From positions 127,290-191,289 of the forward strand of contig JACPOS010000023.1 in assembly GCA_016191395.1 (NCBI GenBank): a stretch of 64,000 nucleotides of DNA, written 5' to 3'. Of this stretch, positions 1 to 8,904 are shown piece after piece. The stretch is from Chloroflexota bacterium. Lineage in GTDB: Bacteria; Chloroflexota; Limnocylindria; Limnocylindrales; CSP1-4. Position 1 is the stretch's first letter, and each line of letters opens with the position of its first letter. The notes beneath the pieces were generated by a model. It did not search any database and was not told where the DNA came from. It saw only the letters and a program-made list of their open reading frames with translations. The position numbers and the translations under genes are program-made.

Positions 1-2464
1 CGCGCCTCAGGAGGGCAACGTCCTCCGCCTCGCCGATTTCCTCCAGCAGGTGCGCCGCTGGAAGTCGATTCGGACCCGACTCAGTCGCAACCCGCCGCAC
101 GGCCATGAGCCACCGCCAAGGTCGGCGTACTGCCTCCTGTCGGATCGCCAACAGGGCCTCGGTGGAGTACTGGGCCAGACAGGCCACCACAGCCTCCGCC
201 GCCATTGCGAGAACAACGGGGTTGCGCGCTGCAATGCCGGCGATCGTCGTCGAGTTGACGATCGCCGGAGCTGCGGTGGCTTGCAGAGTCGCAGCATAGT
301 CAGCCCACATGGGCGAGCCTTGCTTGGTCGCGAGAGCCGCAGCACTGTCGGTCGACTCGGCGGCGTCGGACCTCTGCGTCAGGACAGCAACCAATGAGTT
401 AGTCAGTTGCCGGCGAAGCTCGAAGACCGGAGTGGAGTGGGGGCGCGCCGCAGCGATGCGCCGAAGGTCGCTTGAGGCGCCGTCGGTCTCGCCTAGGTGT
501 GCGCGAGCGACAGCGCGAGCCAGGAGAGCGCGCTCACCATTGTCGCGATCCTTCCCCACGTGATCGGAAACCCGGTCCAGGTGTTCGAGCGCTCGATGTG
601 GTTCGCCGTAGAACTCCTCGACCTCTGCCGCCTCGGTCGCCACCTCAAGACGCTGCCCAGCCGGAGCTGTGCCTGTGGCGGTCCCAATCTCTACGCGCGC
701 CGCAGCGATGTCGCCGAGGTGGGCAAGTGCTGCGGCGCGCGCTAGGCGTGCCGAAACCAGCTCGACGCCTGCCGAAGAGGCCGCCAGTAGCGAGATTGCC
801 TCGTCAGCGCACGCAAGGGCCGTCTCGGCATCTCCTATTGCGAGTTGAATCTGAGCCCTGTTGCACAGGGCTACGCCGAGGAAGTGGGGTCGCCCGCGAT
901 TGCGCTGGGTCTCAACGATCCTGTCCAAGGAAGTCGCCGCGACCTCGAGTGAACCATCGATGGATGTCTGCAGAGCGTGGCGATAAGCACGTCCAAGGGC
1001 AGCCAGTTCGGGATGGGCCGCTTCCTCCAGAAGCCGAACGGCGTCTCCTGCCGCAGCCACATCGCCCGCGAGAGTGCGCGCGGAGACGAGGTTCAGAAGT
1101 ACCGCCGTCGAGGCGGGGTCCTCGGCGAAGGCTTGTTCGGCTAGGGCGAGCGCTTCGTCGGCGGAGGCGCGCTGCTGGGCGAGGCGGGAGCGGAGGATTA
1201 GGCCGGGGGCGCCGGCGAGGGCGCCGGATGTGAGCGATGAGGAGAGGTCGTCGGCGGCCGCGTAGGCTCCTGTGGCGAGGATGTTCTCGATCGCGGCTGC
1301 GAGGACGCGCCGCGCGTCGCCCTCGTGGTCCGCGGCGAGGTAGTGGCGGCCGGCGATCCGCCAGTCGAGCGGTTCGGCGGCTTGTGCGACGCGGAGGTTG
1401 ATGGCGCGAAGGCCATCGTCGCCGACGGATCGCGCAAGCCGGGCCTGGAGGAAGTCGCGGACGAGCGGATGGGCTCGCGCGACGTGCCGGGTGTTGGGGC
1501 CGCCCTTGCCGAAGAGACCGTGGCGCTCGCCATCCTCGATGAAGCCGCGGGCGTCCGCAACGCTCACCTCCGCGGCGATCGGGCCGAGGGCCAGATCGAC
1601 CGTGTCGAGGACGGACGTGCGCATGAGGAATGTCTGCAGCTCTACCGGCAGGTCGCCGACGACCTCCTCGGCGAGGTATTCGTAGAGGTGGCCTTCGGCG
1701 CCGCTCAGCGACGAGATGAACGCTCGAATCTGGGCCTGGTTTCGATCGTGGAGTGCGGCCCGGACCAGCTGGAGCGATGCCGCCCACCCTTCGGTACGCC
1801 GGCGCAGCTCGGCGAGGACCGCCGGCTCCAGGCGCATCTCGTAGGTGTCCCGGAAGAGCTGCTCGGTCTCGGCGGCATCGAACCGCAGGTCGTTCGTTCC
1901 CAGCTCCGCGACCTCGCCGAGCGCCCGAAGCCGCGCCAGTCGAAGCGGCGGCTCGCGCCGGCTGGCGAAGACGAGGCACATTCGCTCGGGCCCGCGCGTG
2001 ACGAGCTCGCGAACGATCGTACGGACATCCGGCGCGTCGTCGACCAGGTGGAAGTCGTCGAACACGAGTGCGGTCGGCTCGTTGGGCAGGCCGCCGAGCT
2101 CGCGCAGGAACGTATCGAGCACGGTGTCGAGCGGTGGCGCGGCCGTGGCGGTCTCGCGGAGCAGTGCACTTGTCGCGGCGCCGAAGTCCGGCACGTGGAT
2201 CCGGACCGCGGCCACGAGGTACGCCAGGAACCCGACCCAGTCGCGATCGCCGCGATCGAGGCGAAACCACAGCACCCTGAGGCGGGTTCGACGCGAGAAG
2301 TCGGCCAGCAACGTCGTCTTGCCGTAGCCGGCCTCGGCGATGAGCAGGACCGTTCGCCGATGGATCTTGACGGAGAGCCAATCCAGGAGCCGGTCGCGCG
2401 CGAGCGTCTCCTCGCGGAGCGGCGGGGCCTGCACCTTGCTGACCTGTACGGGGTACTCGGACAT
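1..2464 (-). CDS. MalT/LuxR-type STAND ATPase regulator, 3' end beyond window
   Basis: Large signal-transduction ATPase resembling MalT-family transcriptional activators. About 821 codons are visible and the frame is still open at base 1, so the C-terminal part (probably the DNA-binding output domain) is missing. The N-terminus has a P-loop (AGYGKTTLL, about residue 45) and a Walker B-like segment (ALVFDDFHLVDD). A winged-helix-like middle and a long Ala/Leu-rich helical repeat (TPR-like) region follow. In-frame ATGs exist at 2587, 2617 and 2626, but only the ATG at 2464 has a good Shine-Dalgarno (GGAGGG, 9 nt upstream). The last visible residues (EIGEAEDVALLRR) resemble the end of TPR blocks that precede a BTAD or HTH domain in related regulators; this is inference. 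Target genes are unknown. Confidence 0.75.
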   Translation of the reverse strand, partial: MSEYPVQVSKVQAPPLREETLARDRLLDWLSVKIHRRTVLLIAEAGYGKTTLLADFSRRTRLRVLWFRLDRGDRDWVGFLAYLVAAVRIHVPDFGAATSALLRETATAAPPLDTVLDTFLRELGGLPNEPTALVFDDFHLVDDAPDVRTIVRELVTRGPERMCLVFASRREPPLRLARLRALGEVAELGTNDLRFDAAETEQLFRDTYEMRLEPAVLAELRRRTEGWAASLQLVRAALHDRNQAQIRAFISSLSGAEGHLYEYLAEEVVGDLPVELQTFLMRTSVLDTVDLALGPIAAEVSVADARGFIEDGERHGLFGKGGPNTRHVARAHPLVRDFLQARLARSVGDDGLRAINLRVAQAAEPLDWRIAGRHYLAADHEGDARRVLAAAIENILATGAYAAADDLSSSLTSGALAGAPGLILRSRLAQQRASADEALALAEQAFAEDPASTAVLLNLVSARTLAGDVAAAGDAVRLLEEAAHPELAALGRAYRHALQTSIDGSLEVAATSLDRIVETQRNRGRPHFLGVALCNRAQIQLAIGDAETALACADEAISLLAASSAGVELVSARLARAAALAHLGDIAAARVEIGTATGTAPAGQRLEVATEAAEVEEFYGEPHRALEHLDRVSDHVGKDRDNGERALLARAVARAHLGETDGASSDLRRIAAARPHSTPVFELRRQLTNSLVAVLTQRSDAAESTDSAAALATKQGSPMWADYAATLQATAAPAIVNSTTIAGIAARNPVVLAMAAEAVVACLAQYSTEALLAIRQEAVRRPWRWLMAVRRVATESGPNRLPAAHLLEEIGEAEDVALLRR

Positions 2465-2686
2465 GCCGAGGTGCCCTCCGCTGGACGCGAGGCTGGCAAT
2501 GACGATGGATGGGCGCGCGCCGGCCGGCTGCTGGTGCTCGATCGGCCGGTCGAGCGGCGCGAACGATAGGGACGCGTCGCGGCGCATGTCAACGGCGGCC
2601 GACTGTCTGGTGGGCATGCCCGGCATCTTGGCGACGCCGGCTCACCGCCCGATTACGGCACCGTGGATTAGCTGTGGATAGTGGCC

Positions 2687-2890
2687 TCAGCCCTCGTATT
2701 CGAAGCCGATCTTGAGGTCCACGTGGTACTCGACGATCTCGCCGTCCTCGACCACCGCGGTCGACTTCACGACCTCCACGGTCTTGATGTTGCGAACGGT
2801 TCGCGAGGCAGTGGCGACGGCCTGGCGGGCCGCGTCGCTCCACGACTTCGGGCTCGTCCCGACCATCTCCCTGACGATGATCACGCCCAT
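2687..2890 (-). CDS. Dodecin family flavin-binding protein
   Basis: A 67-residue protein of the size and pattern of dodecins, small proteins that form hollow dodecamers storing or buffering flavins (riboflavin, FMN) or CoA in the cytoplasm. The SWSDAARQAVATASRTVRNI segment is the conserved dodecin helix, with the Trp that stacks on the isoalloxazine ring. The C-terminal strands follow the usual pattern and end in KIGFEYEG. A GGAG ribosome site lies just upstream of the ATG. It sits alone between the MalT-like regulator and a zinc-ribbon gene, on the same strand as both. Cargo cannot be told from sequence. Confidence 0.85.
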   Translation of the reverse strand: MGVIIVREMVGTSPKSWSDAARQAVATASRTVRNIKTVEVVKSTAVVEDGEIVEYHVDLKIGFEYEG

Positions 2891-2975
2891 CTCGATCTCC
2901 TTCGACTGGCCCCGCGGCCCGCCCGGCAGCGCGAGCTCGACCCGGCCAGTCTAAGGGCGGAGTTCGATCAGCCGA

Positions 2976-3287
2976 TCAGCTGAGAGCCGGCGCCGCCGCG
3001 GGGTCGATCTGGCCGGCCCTGACCTTGTCGAAGCAGCTGCTGCAGTACACCGGCCGGTCCGTTCGCGGCGCGAAGGGCACCATCGCCTGATTCCCGCACG
3101 AGTTGCAGATCGCGGCGTGGTACTCCTTGGGGCCGCCCATACGGACGCGCTTGGCGTTCGCTCGACAGGTTGGGCAGCGCTGGGGGACGTTCAGGAGGCC
3201 CTTCTCGGCGAAGAAGCGCTGCTCACCACCAGAGAAGATGAAACCGTCGCCGCAATCGCGGCAGGCGAGCGTCCGGTCTTCGTACAC
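2976..3287 (-). CDS. Small zinc-ribbon protein with CxxC-x17-CxxC motif
   Basis: A 103-residue cytoplasmic protein with three Cys-pair elements: CRDC near residue 9, CPTC near residue 38, then CNSC and CSSC near residues 61 and 82. The early pair resembles the probable zinc-binding (zf-trcl-like) domain. The later CxxC...CxxC pair resembles the CxxC-x17-CxxC domain found in many Chloroflexota and Patescibacteria. Function is unknown; nucleic-acid or protein binding is plausible. The start is GTG at 3287 with GGAGG about 9 nt upstream. No operon partner is evident; the next gene downstream on this strand is dodecin. Confidence 0.75.
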   Translation of the reverse strand: MYEDRTLACRDCGDGFIFSGGEQRFFAEKGLLNVPQRCPTCRANAKRVRMGGPKEYHAAICNSCGNQAMVPFAPRTDRPVYCSSCFDKVRAGQIDPAAAPALS

Positions 3288-3486
3288 CGTGGCCAGCCTC
3301 CGATGAGGGTTGGACGATCCGGTTCCGCACCCCCATCCGGAACTGTCGCGCCGAAGAATACGAGCACCGTCAAGCGAGTCCAGGCCGTTCCGCCACGCGC
3401 CCGTGCGGCACGGTGCACCGAGGCACCGACAACGAAATGCCCTTCAGCCGTTGGAACCAGCGCCGTCGCCCCGCCGTCCTCGGCGC

Positions 3487-4407
3487 ATGACAAGCGCCTT
3501 CGGCCCTCGTTCCGCACGCCTCGCGCGGCCTGCGCGACGCGGGTCGGCGGCCGCGATCTTGATGCTCCTCGCGCTCGTGGCCGCGTGCGCCCAGGCCGGC
3601 TCATCCGCAACTCCCGGGGCCTCGGCTGGCCCCAGCAGCGGCCCGACCCCGACATCGACTCCGGTCGCCGACGGCATCCAGCATCCAACCGGCACTACCG
3701 ACGTGCTGCTCCGGATGGAATCCGGCGGCGGCTTCGTGCCGATGGACTTCTTCGCCACGAACGCGCCGAGCTTCACGCTTTACGGTGACGGCACCGTGGT
3801 CTTCCGGGACCCGACGATCAGCCCGCCCGACCCAGGTGACGGACTCAACCGCCCGGTCCCGTTCCAGACGATCCGGCTCGACGAGGAGGGCATCCAGGCG
3901 CTGCTTGCCGACGCGATCGGCCGCGGGGGACTCGGCATCGCGGCGGGTCCCTACATGGGCCTGGGAGCGGACCTCCCGACCACGATCTTCACGATCACCG
4001 CTGATGGACGCACCAAGGTTGTCAGGGTCACGCCACTGTCGCCCGACATGCATCCGCAGAATGCCGCGATCGTGGCGGCGCTCGCGGCATTTGCCGAGCG
4101 GCTCGATGGGTTCGGTGGCTCCGTGGCCGGTGAGCAGGCCTACGTGCCCCCGGCCTTCCGGGGCGTGCTCTCGTCGATCGATCGGCCGCTCGGGCCTGTG
4201 ATCGCCTGGCCGTGGTCCGACATCAAGCCGACCGACTTCACGGCAGGCGAGAACAGCATCCTGCTGCTTCGGACGATGACGCCGGCAGACGTCGCCAAGC
4301 TCGACGTCAAGTCGATCGACGGTGGGCTCACCGGCATGACGCTCCAGCTGGATGCGAAGCTCTACTCGCTGGCTCTTCGCCCGCTGCTCCCAGACGAGAA
4401 GAAGTAG
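3487..4407 (+). CDS. Predicted lipoprotein, unknown function
   Basis: A 306-residue exported protein. The signal peptide has a basic start, a hydrophobic core and the lipobox LVAAC near residue 31. A Gly/Ser/Thr/Pro-rich spacer typical of surface lipoproteins follows. The mature part (from about residue 60) has no motif I recognise. The start at 3487 is chosen because it places the signal peptide at the N-terminus; the frame is open upstream to 3310. It faces dnaB tail to tail, with only 3 nt between the stop codons. Confidence 0.7.
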   Translation: MTSAFGPRSARLARPARRGSAAAILMLLALVAACAQAGSSATPGASAGPSSGPTPTSTPVADGIQHPTGTTDVLLRMESGGGFVPMDFFATNAPSFTLYGDGTVVFRDPTISPPDPGDGLNRPVPFQTIRLDEEGIQALLADAIGRGGLGIAAGPYMGLGADLPTTIFTITADGRTKVVRVTPLSPDMHPQNAAIVAALAAFAERLDGFGGSVAGEQAYVPPAFRGVLSSIDRPLGPVIAWPWSDIKPTDFTAGENSILLLRTMTPADVAKLDVKSIDGGLTGMTLQLDAKLYSLALRPLLPDEKK

Positions 4408-4410
4408 CGC

Positions 4411-5763
4411 TTACGCGCCGGTCTCCGCGTATCGTTGGCCCGCATAGGACTGGAACCGCGTCTGGCTCTTTCGGAACCAGAGTTGGATGTCGCCGGTAGG
4501 CCCGTTGCGGTGCTTGGCGAGCTTGACGTTGATGACCTCGCCGTCGAGATCCGCCTCCTCGCCGACCTTCTCCTTCTCGCGGTACAGGAAGACGACAAGG
4601 TCGGCGTCCTGCTCGATGGCGCCGGACTCGCGGAGGTCCGACAGGCGCGGCTCCTTGGACTCCCGCATCTCCGGCTGGCGCGAGAGCTGCGAGAGCGCGA
4701 TGACGGGCACCGAGAGCTCGCGCGCGAGCGCCTTCAGCCCGCGCGAGATCTCGCTGACCTCCTGGACGCGGTTGGCGTCGCGGTTCGAGGTGGTCGCCTG
4801 CATCAGCTGGAGGTAGTCGACGATCACCAGGTCCAGGCCGGATTCCGCCTGAAGCCGACGCGCCTTGGTGCGCAGCTCCATCGACGTGATGTTCGGCGTG
4901 TCGTCGATGTATAGCGACGCCTCCGACAGGTCATTCATCGCCGGCGCGATCCGGGCGAAGTCCAGCTCCTCGAGGAAGCCAGAGCGAAGGCGCTTCGAGT
5001 CGATGTTGGCGACGCTGGACAGAAGCCGAAGCACGAGCTGCTCCTTGCTCATCTCCAAGCTGAATACGCCGACGGTCTTGCGCTCCTTGACCGCGGCGTA
5101 CTCCGCGATGTTGAGCGCGAAGCTCGTCTTTCCGACCGAGGGGCGAGCCGCGACGATGATCAGGTCGCTCTTCTGGAAGCCGGTGGTCAACTGGTCCATG
5201 TCCGGGAAGCCGGACGAGATGCCGCTCAGCTCGCCGCGATGGGCGTGCAGGTAGTCAAGGCGGTCGTACGCAGAGTGGAGGAGCTCCTTGAGCTGGCTGA
5301 AGCCCGTCGTGATGCGCCGGTTGGAGACGGTGAAGAGCTCCGACTCCGCGCGGTCGATGGCTTCCTGGATCTCCGCCGGATCCTCGTAGCCGATGCCGGC
5401 GATCTTGCCGGCCGCGCCGATGAGGTTCCGCAGGACCGCCTTGCGCTCCACGATCCGCGCGTATTGGACAGCGTGGACGGCTGTGGGCGTCTGGTTCGAG
5501 AGCTGGGAGAGGTAGGCGCGTCCGCCGACCTGCTCGAGGTCACCACCGCGCTCCAACGCCTCCGCGACCGTGATCAGGTCCACCGGCTCGCGGCGCTCGA
5601 ACAGCTCCAGCATGGCGCGGTAGACGCTCGCGTGCGCCTGCCGGTAGAAGTCCTCCGGGCGCAGGAATTCCGCGATCTCGATGATCGTCTCCCGATCGAT
5701 CAGGATCGCGCCGAGGACCGATTGCTCGGCCTCCAGGCTGTGGGGCGGTAGTCGGTCGATCAC
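4411..5763 (-). CDS. dnaB: Replicative DNA helicase DnaB
   Basis: A 450-residue hexameric 5'-to-3' replication fork helicase. The N-terminal DnaB domain (residues 1-105, starting PPHSLEAEQSVLGAIL) packs against primase. The RecA-like motor domain begins near residue 175, with Walker A ARPSVGKTS at 207-214, a DLVIVDYLQLM Walker B segment and the ALSQLSRQPE motif. Length is typical, with no intein. The GTG start at 5763 has TGGAG five nt upstream. It is the next gene downstream of lexA on the same strand, separated by 146 nt, so read-through or a separate promoter is possible. Confidence 0.97.
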   Translation of the reverse strand: MIDRLPPHSLEAEQSVLGAILIDRETIIEIAEFLRPEDFYRQAHASVYRAMLELFERREPVDLITVAEALERGGDLEQVGGRAYLSQLSNQTPTAVHAVQYARIVERKAVLRNLIGAAGKIAGIGYEDPAEIQEAIDRAESELFTVSNRRITTGFSQLKELLHSAYDRLDYLHAHRGELSGISSGFPDMDQLTTGFQKSDLIIVAARPSVGKTSFALNIAEYAAVKERKTVGVFSLEMSKEQLVLRLLSSVANIDSKRLRSGFLEELDFARIAPAMNDLSEASLYIDDTPNITSMELRTKARRLQAESGLDLVIVDYLQLMQATTSNRDANRVQEVSEISRGLKALARELSVPVIALSQLSRQPEMRESKEPRLSDLRESGAIEQDADLVVFLYREKEKVGEEADLDGEVINVKLAKHRNGPTGDIQLWFRKSQTRFQSYAGQRYAETGA

Positions 5764-5909
5764 CGTGGCTCCAGAATGACGGCAGGTTGTGACAACGGAC
5801 TGTCACCGCCGACGGGGCATTCCGAAAGTGGCTTGTCCACGACTATCGGGGCGTGACGGCTCCCGCCCGTGGACCGTCGGTTACCGCGGTGTGGACGCCG
5901 TGTGGAACG

Positions 5910-6560
5910 TCAGTCCAACCTGCGAATCACGCCGATGAGCTTGCCCTGGATGCGCACGTCGTCGTAGAACTGCGGCGGGTAGGCCGCGTTGGCAGGCTGC
6001 AGGCGGACCTTGTCCCGCTCCTTGAAGAAGCGCTTGAGGGTGACGCCGTTGTCGTCAACCTGGGCGACCACGATGTCGCCGTTGCGGGCGGTCGTTTGGG
6101 GGCGGATCAGGACGAAGTCGCCGTCCGCGATGTGCTCCTCGATCATCGAGTCGCCGCGGACGCGCAGGACGTAGGCGTCACCACTCGGCGCAAGCAGATC
6201 CGGGACGGCCATCGTCTCCGATGCGTCCTGGTACGCCTCGATCGGGCCGCCGGCTGCGATCTCGCCAACCACGACGAGGACGTGCGCCTCCGCGGTCACG
6301 GATTGCGGGACGAGCTCCGTGGTGAGGCCCATCTCCATCGCCGCAGTGGGCGTGAGCCGGATCGCGCGTGATTGCGCGGCGCCACGCTCCAGGAAGCCCT
6401 CGCGCTCCAGCATCTGCAGGTGGTGGTGAACGGCGGACGTGGAGCTGAGGCCCACCGCCAGCGCGATCTCGCGAACCGAGGGCGGGTAGCCCCGCGATCG
6501 CAGCGTCGCCGCGATGTAGTGGAGGATCTTCAGCTTCCGGTCTGCGTCGTGTCTCGTCAC
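5910..6560 (-). CDS. lexA: LexA SOS repressor / S24 autopeptidase
   Basis: A 216-residue SOS repressor. The N-terminal winged HTH (residues 5-70, PPSVREIALAVGLSS) binds the SOS box. The C-terminal S24 peptidase has Ser138 (GDSM) and Lys177 (TLKRF), with the Ala103-Gly104 self-cleavage bond in EIAAGGP. RecA filament triggers cleavage. An in-frame ATG exists at 6596, but it lies inside the -10 element of the promoter at 6592-6619. The GTG at 6560, with GGGAG 6 nt upstream, is therefore the more likely start. The SOS box indicates autoregulation. Confidence 0.95.
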   Translation of the reverse strand: MTRHDADRKLKILHYIAATLRSRGYPPSVREIALAVGLSSTSAVHHHLQMLEREGFLERGAAQSRAIRLTPTAAMEMGLTTELVPQSVTAEAHVLVVVGEIAAGGPIEAYQDASETMAVPDLLAPSGDAYVLRVRGDSMIEEHIADGDFVLIRPQTTARNGDIVVAQVDDNGVTLKRFFKERDKVRLQPANAAYPPQFYDDVRIQGKLIGVIRRLD

Positions 6561-6591
6561 TCGTGGCTCCCATGGGGCGATGGCCATGGGC

Positions 6592-6619
6592 ATCATACCG
6601 AACGGGTGTTCGATGTCAA
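6592..6619 (-). promoter_or_regulatory. lexA promoter with SOS box between -35 and -10
   Basis: Read on the minus strand, a perfect -35 TTGACA (6614-6619) is followed after 16 nt by -10 TATGAT (6592-6597). The spacer holds CGAACNNNNGTTCG (6599-6612), the Gram-positive/actinobacterial-type LexA box. LexA bound there would block RNA polymerase directly, which is the classic autoregulatory arrangement. The box ends 39 nt from the lexA GTG start. Confidence 0.9.
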
Positions 6620-6638
6620 GGTCCTGTCAGGCCTCGAC

Positions 6639-7967
6639 CTACGGATCCCGGCTCGGCCCAAGGGCCCTCCGGCGCTCGAGCGCCTCGGCGTCCTCATTGC
6701 CTTCGAACACGATCCGCGAGGCTACGCGCTTCGCGCGCTTCATCCGCGAGTTGAGCAGGGTGTAGACCTCGTCCTTCGTCATGCGGGTCCCGGGCTCGAG
6801 CAGCACGACGCCGGCTGATGCGTTGACGGTCAAGCGAACGCCGTGGGACCGGAGCAACAGGGGCTGCCGAATGGTGGCCTGCAGCCGCGCGACGAGCCTC
6901 ACCGCGACCTCCATGTCTGGGACGTTCTCTAGGAGGACGTAGTACTCGTCCCCGGCCAGGTGCGATCGGGCAACCGAGTCGGTCCCCCGGACTGCGGCGA
7001 GCAGTCGCCGTGCGACCTCCCGAATGACCTCGTCTCCTCCGGCTTCCAGGTAGAGGTCATTGATCCTCTTGAACTTGTCCAGGTCCAGTTGGACGGCGGC
7101 CGCCGAATGCCTGCCGAGGCGTGCCGCGTCGAGCGCCGCGTTGATCCTGGGTGAGAAGCCGAGCTCGTTGAGCAGCCCTGTCTTCTGGTCTCGCCGGAGG
7201 GCCTCGCCGCCGTCGAAGGCCTGCCAGATGATCAGGACCAGGAAGACGCAGGCAATGGGCGCCCAGAAGCCGACGGCAACGTATGTGACGGCCATGAGCC
7301 ACGCGAGCACCGCTTCGCCGACCGATGTCGCCCGGAAGCTCGCGTCGTAGGAGTGCCGCGCGTCGCCCAGTCCGATGTTGTTCTTGAATGCGAGTGTCGG
7401 AACCACGAGCGCGACGTTCGCCGCCGCGAACGAGAAGGCGGTCACGAGCGCGACGATGAAGAACGCGATGGCCGGTTGGCTCTGCATCATCGGGACGCCG
7501 GCGAGCATCCGTGTCGCGGTCTCCCCGAGCACGCCGGCCGTGACGGCTGAGAGGATTGACACGGCGTGGTTTGCCAACGTCCCGTACCACGGCAGAGTCC
7601 GGATCTCGCGGATCTCGAACTCTGAGACCAGGCCAAGAAGCGCGCCGGCGAATGGCCCGCCGAGCACGGTGCCGGCCACGATGAAGGGCATGCTGAAGGT
7701 CATGACCGAGCCTCCGGCTCGCATCCGGGCGCGCACGCCGCCGATCAATCCGAACGCGAGCCAGAAGGCCACGCCGACTGGGACCGCCACGCCGCTGTCG
7801 AGCCCGGACCAGGGCAGGGCGATCGAGTCCAGGATCGGCATCGACCTGGCCGCGACGACGAGCACGAGGGCGGCCCCGGCAATCTGTAGGCCGAGCCACG
7901 GCCGGAGCAGCCGGGACGGCAGGAGCGAATCCGCGCTCGAGGGCGGAGGCACCGATGGCGCGGTCAT
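6639..7967 (-). CDS. Membrane GGDEF-domain protein
   Basis: A protein of about 442 residues. The N-terminal half has several hydrophobic membrane segments (for example GLQIAGAALVLVVAA and FFIVALVTAFSFAAANVALVV), and the C-terminal cytoplasmic half is a GGDEF domain (LDLDKFKRINDLYLEAGGDEV). The signature position reads AGDEY, and two extra residues (SH in VARSHLAGDEY) separate it from the RxxD element RGTD. Diguanylate cyclase activity (2 GTP to c-di-GMP) is therefore possible but not assured; a degenerate GTP or c-di-GMP sensor is the alternative. The start at 7967 drops a low-complexity 39-codon extension that has no membrane character. Confidence 0.8.
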   Translation of the reverse strand: MTAPSVPPPSSADSLLPSRLLRPWLGLQIAGAALVLVVAARSMPILDSIALPWSGLDSGVAVPVGVAFWLAFGLIGGVRARMRAGGSVMTFSMPFIVAGTVLGGPFAGALLGLVSEFEIREIRTLPWYGTLANHAVSILSAVTAGVLGETATRMLAGVPMMQSQPAIAFFIVALVTAFSFAAANVALVVPTLAFKNNIGLGDARHSYDASFRATSVGEAVLAWLMAVTYVAVGFWAPIACVFLVLIIWQAFDGGEALRRDQKTGLLNELGFSPRINAALDAARLGRHSAAAVQLDLDKFKRINDLYLEAGGDEVIREVARRLLAAVRGTDSVARSHLAGDEYYVLLENVPDMEVAVRLVARLQATIRQPLLLRSHGVRLTVNASAGVVLLEPGTRMTKDEVYTLLNSRMKRAKRVASRIVFEGNEDAEALERRRALGPSRDP

Positions 7968-8324
7968 CCGACGCCACGTGCCAGAACGGCATCCATCAGG
8001 GGGCACTCCCGAGGAAACCTGAGCAGCGCGACAGGCTGGCGAGTGCTCGCAACTCGCTGCGGCCGGGCAGTCCGGCTCGATCACCGGTGCTATCCCAACC
8101 GGACCCCACTCTTCGCCTCTGCCATTGCGAGCGCGCGGGCCCGGAAGTAAGGGGCGGGTAGTACTTCCGGATGGTCCGGAGCATTTCCGGGAGGGTCCGG
8201 TGCGGTGCCAGGGGTGCGAGCTACGCCTGTCACGGTGCGGGCAAGGGCCCCTGCTAGACTCGCCACGCTCACGAGCGGCGTCGCGGCGCCCGGTGGAGCC
8301 ATCCTGGGAGGCGAGATCGCCGGC
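7968..8324. other. Intergenic region with inverted and direct repeats
   Basis: Divergent spacer between the GGDEF gene and the DUF1232 gene; no convincing gene seen. It holds a perfect 9-bp inverted repeat, CCGGAAGTA at 8141-8149 and TACTTCCGG at 8162-8170. Just after it are two near-identical direct copies of TTCCGG-N2/3-GGTCCGG (about 8165-8179 and 8185-8200). A -10-like TAGACT at 8255-8260 could serve the rightward gene. The repeats look like operator sites, but the protein that would bind them is unknown. Confidence 0.4.
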
Positions 8325-8861
8325 ATGGCGTCAAAGTCCAGCGAGAAGTCGAAGCAGGCAGCAACAAAGCGCGGGAAGCGCGGCGGTGGTGCTGGCATGC
8401 GGCGCGTGATCGCGGCTGCCGCGTTCATGCCGATGGCGAGTCGCGCACCGCTGTACGCGCGCCTGCTGTGGTCGCTCGCGACGGACGCGCGGACGCCCAC
8501 GGCGCGCAAGGTGATGCTTGCGGGCGCGCTCGGGTACGTCGTGATCGGGCGCGACATCGTCCCGGACTTCGTGCCGGTCCTCGGCCAGCTCGACGACCTC
8601 GTCGTGGTGGCACTGGCGACAGAGTTCTTCCTCGACGGTCTGGACGACCTGCTCCTCGCCGAGAAGCTCGCCGAAGCCGGCATTCCCCGGGCCGCATACG
8701 ATGAGGACGTCGCCCGGGTGCGACGGCTGGTCCCGGGTCCGATCCGCCGCGCGGTTCGCCGCATCCCGGGCGCCGTCCGGTTCGTGGCCGACGCCGTCGG
8801 GCAAACCGGCGTGCAGCCGCGATTGCGTGGCTGGATCAACCGCGAAGGCGCACCCGCGTGA
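8325..8861 (+). CDS. DUF1232 (YkvA-like) membrane protein
   Basis: A protein of about 178 residues. After a Lys/Ser-rich head (MASKSSEKSKQAATKRGKR) comes a DUF1232 core, ARKVMLAGALGYVVIGRDIV then PDFVPVLGQLDDLVV, the hallmark of the YkvA family of small membrane-associated proteins of unknown role. The C-terminal third is basic and amphipathic. ATG 8325 has GGGAGG at 8306-8311, a longish 13-nt spacing; an internal ATG at 8397 is an alternative. The frame is open further upstream to 8205 but without family resemblance. rplI follows 43 nt downstream. Confidence 0.75.
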   Translation: MASKSSEKSKQAATKRGKRGGGAGMRRVIAAAAFMPMASRAPLYARLLWSLATDARTPTARKVMLAGALGYVVIGRDIVPDFVPVLGQLDDLVVVALATEFFLDGLDDLLLAEKLAEAGIPRAAYDEDVARVRRLVPGPIRRAVRRIPGAVRFVADAVGQTGVQPRLRGWINREGAPA

Positions 8862-8904
8862 CACACCCGGCAGCCCTGCCGGCCACTGGAGGAATTTCGA
8901 TCCT

